A stretch of 64,000 bases of DNA. Origin: Vacuolonema iberomarrocanum LEGE 07170. Its GTDB lineage: Bacteria > Cyanobacteriota > Cyanobacteriia > Elainellales > Elainellaceae. Shown here in pieces: positions 54,334 to 61,639 of the stretch (its first letter is position 1; every line of letters begins with the position of its first letter). The stretch lies in NCBI GenBank assembly GCA_015207365.1, contig JADEXA010000007.1, forward strand, positions 62,001 through 126,000, read 5' to 3'. The notes beneath the pieces are model-generated. The model made no database searches. It was not told the origin of the DNA and worked only from the letters and a program-made list of their open reading frames with translations. The position numbers and the translations under genes were made by a program.

Positions 54334-54648
54334 TTACTCTTGATTAGGTGACTGAGCATCAGATTCATCAACATTCAATTCTAATTCTTCACCTTCCATT
54401 AAGTTTCTCTGGACATCCACATCACTTTGGGTTACGCGTATTTTATTTCTTTTCCCAATCATGCGGTTACCCGAAACACGAGTTGAAGGTGAGCGTCGCC
54501 TCATGTTTCTGTGTTGAGGAGAATCCGCATCCATACCACCTTCCCCATAGGGTGACTTAAAGAACAGTCGGGTGATGCGATCTCGTAGCATCCAAACTAC
54601 TACGATTACCCCAATTGTGATGATCAAGACAATCCAGATGGCATCCAC
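54334..54648 (-). CDS. Small membrane-anchored protein, first gene of the split operon
   Basis: This 104-residue protein starts with a single transmembrane helix (AIWIVLIITIGVIVVVWML, residues 3-21) and then a basic cytoplasmic segment (RDRITRLFFKSP). The C-terminal half holds two copies of a short motif: VSGNRMIGKRNKIRVTQSDV, then VQRNLMEGEELELNVDES. Such N-x-M-x-G repeats probably form short beta strands for protein binding. A GTG start is used. It could anchor the ATPase/TPR pair to the membrane or be the signal-output subunit; the motif family is not recognised by name. Confidence 0.75.
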   Translation of the reverse strand: MDAIWIVLIITIGVIVVVWMLRDRITRLFFKSPYGEGGMDADSPQHRNMRRRSPSTRVSGNRMIGKRNKIRVTQSDVDVQRNLMEGEELELNVDESDAQSPNQE

Positions 54649-54843
54649 ACAGAACTCCAGTGCAAAAGTATGTAGTGTTCTTGCCTACTCTATCCTGTGG
54701 AGACTAATAAAAAGGTGCAAAATTTCTAAAATTTCCATCATAGGGAAACACGAAGCTAGGAAGGCTTCGGAGAACCAAGATTTACCATATGAAGTAAGTG
54801 CATACCGTGATCGCAAGTATTGCTGTGTTTTGGGTGGCTGTTT

Positions 54844-57800
54844 ATGCATCGTTTGCCAGCGGCACCGGGAGGGTGGACGCCTGAGAGTGAGGGGGTGGTG
54901 TTTATTGAGCAGACCCCTGCGCCAATCGCGTTTTTGAGCGCTGCCGACACCGACATTTTGCTGTTGGCGCATGCGAGGGAGCAATTGCCAGCAGATTTTC
55001 CCGACATGCGGGCGGTGAACTTGCTGAACCTGCAACAGCATTTGACCATCGACACCTATGCGGAGTCGGTGCTGGCGCAGGCGGAAGTGATTGTGCTGCG
55101 GCTGTTGGGGGGGCGAGCCTATTGGGCCTATGGGCTGGAAGTGGTGCGGCAGGTGGTGGAGCAGAGTGGCGCGGCCTTGTGGGTTGTGCCAGGAGACGAT
55201 CGCCCCGACCTCGAACTGATGGGTCATTCCACCGTTCCCCTGGCCACCGTGAACACCTTCTGGCGCTATCTCACCGAAGGTGGCATCACGAATATGGTGA
55301 ATGGGCTGCAGTATTTGTGGTCCGTGCGCGATGGCGTTGCAGAGATGGGGGGCGATCGCCCCATCCCCCCACCACAAACCGTTCCCTGTGCGGGCGCATA
55401 CCCCTGGGCTGGCGCTTCCGAGCTGTCAAGCGATGCACCTCGTGTCGGTATCCTGTTCTACCGGGCGCACTACCTGGCAGGCAACCTGGAACCGATCGAC
55501 GCCCTATGTGCAGCGCTGGTGCAGCGGCAGCTCCAGCCCGTGCCTGTGTTTGTCTCCTCCCTGCGTGACCCCGATGTGCAGGACGATGTGCTGGCATTGC
55601 TGTGCCCCAAGGAGACTGCGACTCAAAGCGACGCACTCGGACTAGCCGCGCTCGTCAACACCACCAGCTTTTCCTTAGCACGTCTGGATGCGACCATGCC
55701 CGATGTTGGCTTCTGGCAAACCCTGAATGTGCCCGTGATTCAGGCTATTCTAAGCGGCGGTACCCAAGAGCAGTGGGAAACCCAAACCCGTGGGCTATCT
55801 CCCCGCGATGTAGCGATGAATGTGGCGCTGCCAGAGGTGGATGGGCGCATCATTGGCCGAGCCATTTCCTTCAAAGCGGTGCTGAGTCAGGACGATTGCT
55901 TGCAGGCCGATGTGGTGGGCTACCGGGCGGTGGGCGATCGCATTCAGTGGATAGCCGACCTGGCCCACAACTGGGCGACCCTGCGCTGCACACCACCGCG
56001 CGATCGCCGCATCGCCCTCATCCTCGCCAACTACCCCACCCGCGACGGTCGCCTCGCCAACGGTGTCGGCCTCGACACCCCCGCCAGTTGCGTCGCTCTC
56101 CTCTATGCCCTCCAGCAAGCAGGCTATACCCTCGACGACCTCCCCACCGATGGCGACGACTTGATTCAGCGCCTCACCGCCAATCGTACCAACGACCCCG
56201 AAAGCCACCTCCGCTCTGCCCAGCAGACGCTTCCTCTTGCGACCTACGAAGCCTGGTTCAATACCCTGCCTGCACAAGCCCGACAAGCCATCGAAGCCCG
56301 CTGGGGTTCACCCAAAGATGAATGGTCAAACTTCATCCAAGCGGATAACCCATGGTTGTCTCCTGAACCGGGCGATCGCTTCCATCCAAAATCGAAAATC
56401 GTTCGACTGAGCGCTCACGACGAAGTCCAAAATCCAGAATTCCCCGGCTTTCCCATCCCCGGCATCCAACTCGGCAACATCTTCGTCGGCATCCAACCCG
56501 CCCGTGGCTACGATCGCGACCCTGCCCTCAACTACCACGCCCCCGACCTAGAGCCCACCCACGCCTACCTCGCCTTCTACCGCTGGTTGCAGGAGGGCTT
56601 TGGAGCACAGGCGATCGCCCATATCGGCAAACATGGAAACCTGGAATGGCTTCCTGGCAAGGGCGTTGCCCTCTCCGATTCCTGCTATCCAGAAGTGGCG
56701 CTGGGCACCCTGCCCCACCTCTATCCCTTCATCGTCAACGATCCAGGGGAAGGTTCGCAGGCTAAGCGCCGCGCCCATGCTGTCATCCTCGACCACCTGA
56801 CCCCGCCGCTCACCCGCGCCGAACTCTACGGCCCGCTGCTGCAACTGGAAGCACTGGTGGATGAATATTACGAAGCGCAAACCCTCGACCCCAGCCGTTT
56901 GTCTCGAATTCGCGAACGGATTGAGGTGCTGATCCGTCAGGAAAATCTGGCGCAGGACTTGCAGCGCTGGCTGGGCAACGACACGAACCTACAAACCCAA
57001 ACTACCGACTGGAGCCGTTTTCTCACCGGAATCGACGCCTGCCTTTGTGACCTGAAAGAAGCGCAAATTCGCGATGGACTGCATATTTTTGGGCAATGCC
57101 CCCAGGGACGGCAACTGCGGGATCTGGTAGTGGCGATCGCCCGTCATCCCGGCTCCCAGCGCCTTGGTCTGACGCGGGCGATCGCTCAGGACTGGCAGCT
57201 CGACTGCGATCCCCTCACCACCGATCCAGCTCAGCCCTGGCAAGGGACCCTCCCCGACTATGCTCCACCCATCCGCACCGTCGGCGATGTCGTCGAATGG
57301 CTAGAGACCATTGCTGCCGAGTGGGTTGAAAACCTAATCGACCCCTCCAGGGGTCAGACCCCTTCAAGGGGTCTGACCCCTAAATCCCCTAAACCCCCTA
57401 AACCCCTTACAACCCAGCGGGAACTGGATTGGATTGCCACAACCCTTCTGCCTGCACTCGATCGCACCTCCGACGAAATTGCCCATTTCCTACATGGACT
57501 TGGCGGGGGCTATGTTCCCAGCGGTTCCTCGGGTGCCCCCACACGCGGTCGCCCCGATGTGTTGCCCACTGGACGCAACTTCTACGCGGTCGATATTCGT
57601 GCCCTGCCGACGGAAACAGCCTGGGACGTGGGACGCCGCGCCGCCGAAACCTTAATCGAGCGCTATACCCAGGAAAATGGCGACTATCCCAAAACCCTGG
57701 GACTCTCTGTTTGGGGCACCTCCACCATGCGCACGGGGGGCGATGATATGGCCGAAGCCTTGGCATTGTTGGGCGTTCGCCCCGTATGGGATGGGCCATC

Positions 57801-58785
57801 GCGCCGCGTCGTGGATTTCGAGATCCTGCCTCTCTCCGCCCTGGGTCGGCCCCGAGTTGATGTCACCCTGCGGATTTCTGGCTTCTTCCGCGATGCCTTT
57901 CCCAATCTGATCGACCTGTTCCACCATGCAGTGCAAGCCGTTGCTGCCTTGCCCGAGCCTGCCGACCAGAATCCCCTGCGTGCCCATGTCGAGCAAGATA
58001 CAGCTAACTGGGTCGCCGAAGGCTTATCGCCAGAACAGGCAGCGGGGCGATCGCGCTACCGGGTCTTTGGTTCCAAACCCGGAGCCTATGGAGCAGGATT
58101 GCAAGGCTTAATCGATGCCCAAAACTGGCAAAGCGACGCTGACCTCGCCCGCGCCTATCTCAACTGGAGCGGCTATGCCTACACCCAAAACGCTGAAGGA
58201 CATGCCGCCCCAGACGCCTTTGCCCAACGCCTGAAACAGCTCCAAATCGTTTTGCACAACCAAGACAACCGCGAGCATGACTTGCTCGACTCCGACGACT
58301 ATTACCAGTTCCAGGGCGGGATGACCGTCGCCGCTCGCACCCTCTCTGGCCAGCAGCCCACCACCTACTTTGGCGATCACAGCCTCCCCGAAAACCCTCG
58401 CATTCGTACCCTGTCTGAGGAACTGCGGCGAGTCTACCGCTCGCGGGTCGTCAACCCCAAGTGGCTGCAAGGGGTGATGCGCCACGGCTACAAGGGCGCA
58501 TTTGAGATGGCAGCAACCGTGGACTATCTCTTCGCCTATGACGCCACCACCCGCTGCGCCGATGACTTCATGTACCAAGGCATTGCCGACACCTACCTGT
58601 TCGACGAGTCGGTGCAAGCCTTTGTGCAAGCCAAAAATCCCTGGGTCTTGCGCGACATGGCCGAACGCTTGCTGGAAGCGCATCAACGAGGCATGTGGCA
58701 GCAAGTCGAAGCATCCACGCTGGATCAGCTACGAGCGATCGCCAATGACGCCGAGGCTCAGATTGAAGGGCGATCGAATCTCTAA
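54844..58785 (+). CDS. cobN: Cobaltochelatase subunit CobN
   Basis: This 1313-residue protein is the large subunit of the ATP-dependent cobaltochelatase family that inserts cobalt into the corrin ring in aerobic-type cobalamin synthesis. Family features are MHRLPAAPGGWTPESEGVVF at the N-terminus, IVRLSAHDEVQNPEFPGFPI, IAHIGKHGNLEWLPGKGVAL, LLGVRPVWDGPSRRVVDFEI and AEGLSPEQAAGRSRYRVFGS. The related magnesium chelatase subunit H has a different start. The ATG at 54844 is chosen over 54820. Residues about 836-860 are a PSRGxTP/PKPPKPL stretch encoded by a palindrome, which is not part of the normal fold. No other cobalamin genes adjoin. Confidence 0.95.
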   Translation: MHRLPAAPGGWTPESEGVVFIEQTPAPIAFLSAADTDILLLAHAREQLPADFPDMRAVNLLNLQQHLTIDTYAESVLAQAEVIVLRLLGGRAYWAYGLEVVRQVVEQSGAALWVVPGDDRPDLELMGHSTVPLATVNTFWRYLTEGGITNMVNGLQYLWSVRDGVAEMGGDRPIPPPQTVPCAGAYPWAGASELSSDAPRVGILFYRAHYLAGNLEPIDALCAALVQRQLQPVPVFVSSLRDPDVQDDVLALLCPKETATQSDALGLAALVNTTSFSLARLDATMPDVGFWQTLNVPVIQAILSGGTQEQWETQTRGLSPRDVAMNVALPEVDGRIIGRAISFKAVLSQDDCLQADVVGYRAVGDRIQWIADLAHNWATLRCTPPRDRRIALILANYPTRDGRLANGVGLDTPASCVALLYALQQAGYTLDDLPTDGDDLIQRLTANRTNDPESHLRSAQQTLPLATYEAWFNTLPAQARQAIEARWGSPKDEWSNFIQADNPWLSPEPGDRFHPKSKIVRLSAHDEVQNPEFPGFPIPGIQLGNIFVGIQPARGYDRDPALNYHAPDLEPTHAYLAFYRWLQEGFGAQAIAHIGKHGNLEWLPGKGVALSDSCYPEVALGTLPHLYPFIVNDPGEGSQAKRRAHAVILDHLTPPLTRAELYGPLLQLEALVDEYYEAQTLDPSRLSRIRERIEVLIRQENLAQDLQRWLGNDTNLQTQTTDWSRFLTGIDACLCDLKEAQIRDGLHIFGQCPQGRQLRDLVVAIARHPGSQRLGLTRAIAQDWQLDCDPLTTDPAQPWQGTLPDYAPPIRTVGDVVEWLETIAAEWVENLIDPSRGQTPSRGLTPKSPKPPKPLTTQRELDWIATTLLPALDRTSDEIAHFLHGLGGGYVPSGSSGAPTRGRPDVLPTGRNFYAVDIRALPTETAWDVGRRAAETLIERYTQENGDYPKTLGLSVWGTSTMRTGGDDMAEALALLGVRPVWDGPSRRVVDFEILPLSALGRPRVDVTLRISGFFRDAFPNLIDLFHHAVQAVAALPEPADQNPLRAHVEQDTANWVAEGLSPEQAAGRSRYRVFGSKPGAYGAGLQGLIDAQNWQSDADLARAYLNWSGYAYTQNAEGHAAPDAFAQRLKQLQIVLHNQDNREHDLLDSDDYYQFQGGMTVAARTLSGQQPTTYFGDHSLPENPRIRTLSEELRRVYRSRVVNPKWLQGVMRHGYKGAFEMAATVDYLFAYDATTRCADDFMYQGIADTYLFDESVQAFVQAKNPWVLRDMAERLLEAHQRGMWQQVEASTLDQLRAIANDAEAQIEGRSNL
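57349..57381 (+). repeat. Perfect 16-bp palindrome inside the cobN frame
   Basis: AGGGGTCAGACCCCTT and AAGGGGTCTGACCCCT pair around a single C. The following TAAATCCCCTAAACCCCCTA is low complexity. The reading frame is kept, and the stretch codes for SRGQTPSRGLTPKSPKPP (in part). Confidence 0.9.
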
Positions 58786-58824
58786 ATCATGGACTGGTTT
58801 TAGCGTCTAACAGAATGGACATCC

Positions 58825-59550
58825 CTAGCGGCTCAATTGATCGATTCGCTGGAAAATCGTAAATAGGGAATTGAATGGGGTTAAGATTCGCCCAGCCCAC
58901 TCTAAGATCGACGACGAATTGCGCTCGGGCACAATTACGACATCACCCTCTTGCACCTGGATGTCATCGGATAGATTTCGCAAATCGACTTCTTGCCGCT
59001 CAATCGCCCCTTCTTCACTCAGGCGAATAAATTCAACTCGGCTCAGCGCCGCATCTCCCGTTGGCCCTCCCGCGACAGCGACCGCACTCGACAGGGAGCT
59101 ATTGGGCGAAACCTCGATTTCGCCTGGATCATTCACCTCTCCCACAACCCGCACTCTTACCGTGTCGGAGCCATAAGCAACGTTGGATCCGCGTCTTCTT
59201 CGAGTTGCACAGGCCCCGAGCGGTGCACCTCACCCGCCACCAAAATATTAATAGGCCGTGGAGTCGTTAAATCCACAGAAACAGACGGCTCGACCAGGTA
59301 TTCATTCAGTTGCCTCGCCAGCTCCAATGTTAATGAATCGAGCGTATGACCTGAAACCCTAACCGTTCCCAATACTGGAAGCGTAATTGTTCCATCGGAG
59401 CGCACAAGATAAGCGCCTGTATATTCTTCATTTCCGATTCGATGCAATCGGCGCAAGGGGAGCCTTCGCCTGAGAAACGATCCGAACATTCCCAATCGTT
59501 TGGTTCTCAATCACTCGAATCTCTTGCAGCTGGGTTAAGAGGGTTTCATA
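58825..59550 (-). pseudogene. Composite remnant of wzc-like and wza-like exopolysaccharide genes
   Basis: Three pieces follow one another on the minus strand in different frames. 59464-59550 reads YETLLTQLQEIRVIENQ and IGNVRIVSQAKAPLAP, the end of a Wzc/GumC chain-length domain. 59157-59463 reads GNEEYTGAYLVRSDGTITLP and LVAGEVHRSGPVQLEEDAD, a Wza-type polysaccharide export (SLBB) domain. 58825-59154 reads VVGEVNDPGEIEVSPNSSL and NLSDDIQVQEGDVVIVPERN, the second SLBB part. The first two are joined by recombination inside a codon, and the frame is lost between the second and third. No product is likely. Confidence 0.85.
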
Positions 59551-59792
59551 AGTCGTACAGAAATATTATCCCTTCATGATATCTGTAATTCTTGATAAAC
59601 ATTGGCAAAGGGTCGCTACAGGTATATAAGCTTCATAGACGCATTTTTCTACTACCTTGCCCCAAAGATAACCCACACTTTTGATGAGCCAATCACTTGA
59701 TTTAGCCAGCTGCTGAATTTTAGAAGATACGGCTTTTATTGGTACTTCCCTGCTAAATTGAATTCTTGAGTTTTGTAGAAAGGTCAAAATTT
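59551..59792. other. Promoter region of gmd and end of pseudogene
   Basis: AT-rich, no gene. AAAGGTC lies about 8 bases before the gmd ATG. Confidence 0.5.
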
Positions 59793-60872
59793 ATGGTAGA
59801 AGTTAAGCGCGCTTTACTGACAGGAATCACAGGTCAAGATGGGTCATACCTCAGTGAATTCCTGCTAGGAAAGGGATATGAGGTTCATGGGATTATTCGC
59901 CGTACTTCCACATTCAATACCGATCGCATCGATCATATTTATGTCGATCCCCACAATGATCAAGCCAGGTTATTTCTTCACTATGGCGATTTGACCGATG
60001 GGACAACCCTGCGACGCATCCTTGAGGAGATCGAACCCCACGAGATCTATAACCTGGGTGCGCAGTCCCATGTGCGGGTCAGTTTTGATGCCCCAGAATA
60101 CACCGTTGATACAGTCGCGATGGGAACGCTACGGATCCTAGAAGCAATCCGGGATTACCAGCGGCGAACCGGGAATCAGGTACGGTTTTATCAGGCCGGT
60201 TCCTCGGAAATGTTTGGCAAGGTACTCGAAGTGCCTCAAAAGGAGACAACGCCCTTTTATCCCCGTAGCCCCTACTCCTGTGCCAAGGTCTATGCCCATT
60301 GGCAAACGGTGAACTACCGAGAGTCCTACAACTTGTTTGCCTGCAACGGCATTCTGTTCAACCATGAGTCGCCGCGTCGGGGCGAAACTTTTGTGACCCG
60401 GAAGATCACGCGGGCGTTGGCACGGATTGTTGCAGGCCAGCAGAAGCACCTCTATATGGGAAATCTCGATGCCCAGAGGGATTGGGGCTATGCCAAAGAC
60501 TATGTGCAGGCCATGTGGATGATGTTGCAGCAAGATGAGCCCGATGATTATGTCATCGCCACCAACGAAACCCATTCCATCAAAGAATTCCTCAATTTGG
60601 CATTTGGCTATGTCAATTTGAATTGGGAAGATTATGTGGTGTTTGACGAGCGGTATCTGCGTCCGGCAGAAGTAGATCTGCTGATTGGGGATAGCTCTAA
60701 AGCTCAGGAGAAGCTGGGCTGGAAGCCGTCAGTAACCTTTGAAGAGTTGGTGCATTTGATGGTAGAGGCGGATTTGAAGGCGTTGGGGCTGATTCCACTC
60801 AATGGCCACACGGCTCAGCCGACACTGGATCGAGCGACGGTTCGTAGTGTTGCGACCAGCAATCTATCCTAG
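59793..60872 (+). CDS. gmd: GDP-mannose 4,6-dehydratase
   Basis: This 359-residue enzyme converts GDP-mannose to GDP-4-keto-6-deoxymannose, the first step to GDP-fucose and GDP-rhamnose for surface polysaccharides. NADP-binding [34 protein letters not shown], the catalytic SSEMFG and YSCAK (YxxxK) and the substrate region [16 protein letters not shown] are all present. Length fits the family. The ATG at 59793, just before [10 protein letters not shown], is preferred to a frame nine codons longer. The wzc'-wza' remnant beside it points to a former exopolysaccharide locus. Confidence 0.96.
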   Translation: MVEVKRALLTGITGQDGSYLSEFLLGKGYEVHGIIRRTSTFNTDRIDHIYVDPHNDQARLFLHYGDLTDGTTLRRILEEIEPHEIYNLGAQSHVRVSFDAPEYTVDTVAMGTLRILEAIRDYQRRTGNQVRFYQAGSSEMFGKVLEVPQKETTPFYPRSPYSCAKVYAHWQTVNYRESYNLFACNGILFNHESPRRGETFVTRKITRALARIVAGQQKHLYMGNLDAQRDWGYAKDYVQAMWMMLQQDEPDDYVIATNETHSIKEFLNLAFGYVNLNWEDYVVFDERYLRPAEVDLLIGDSSKAQEKLGWKPSVTFEELVHLMVEADLKALGLIPLNGHTAQPTLDRATVRSVATSNLS

Positions 60873-61639
60873 AGCCGCCCATTCAATCATTCATTCAGGT
60901 GCTGCGAGCTGCAATCGCAGCATCCTCGCCCTGAAGCATAAAAATCTGTGTCCACCGCACAAATCTGGTATCTCAGGCTAGACCTACCCGATGTTCTTCA
61001 TGGAGGCGTGATAGACGCGAACCTTTTGTAAATCTTCCGGATAGGCAAAAGGATTTGGCAACAAAGCAAAGGGGAATGAGCGTCAATGGACATGTGGCGA
61101 TCGCTTGGAGAAAAAACGCGCAGTCGTAACCTGGGCAAAATCTTTGGTGAGAGGAGAATTTATCCTATCGTTTTGCTCAGATCAGTTCGCCTCTACCTTG
61201 CTTCTACAGGAAACGCGCTGTAGGAGGGGTTTGGAGGAAGACAAAGGGTCAGCCAGAATCTCTAAGCTTCATTACAGTGTGGGGCTTTGCTGGCTGGAGC
61301 GCTATCCTGGCTATAGGGAATGTCCAGACAACATAGGGCGGTAACCAAACCAAACAACGTAGATAGCACTGAAGCATCCATATACTTATCCGTGATTTCA
61401 CAGAGTTAATCAAAAAACTTTGTTTGAATTGTCTGGTTCTTCCGGACGGCATGGAGCAATGGATGAAAACGTAGATTGAGCTCCATAGTGTCTGTTGACG
61501 TCGACTGGCGCTTCATCCCACTCAAGTCTATTCCGCTATCCCAGTCTGGTTTGTCGTCAGGTTTTCGTTGTCTGCCCTCTTCAGCGTTCTCTCGAGGCGA
61601 AAACCACGCCGTTTGTGCAACTAGGAGACTACCGAAACC
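60873..61639. other. Gene-free region upstream of the CHAT gene
   Basis: No supportable gene lies in this 767-bp stretch. A small hairpin (CTGCGA / TCGCAG, about 60902-60919) may terminate gmd. The open frame at 61105-61344 has no ribosome site or family features. Confidence 0.55.

Noticed and set aside
61105..61344. 79-codon plus-strand frame before the CHAT gene
   Set aside because: No ribosome site, cysteine- and arginine-rich composition without pattern, no overlap with a family.
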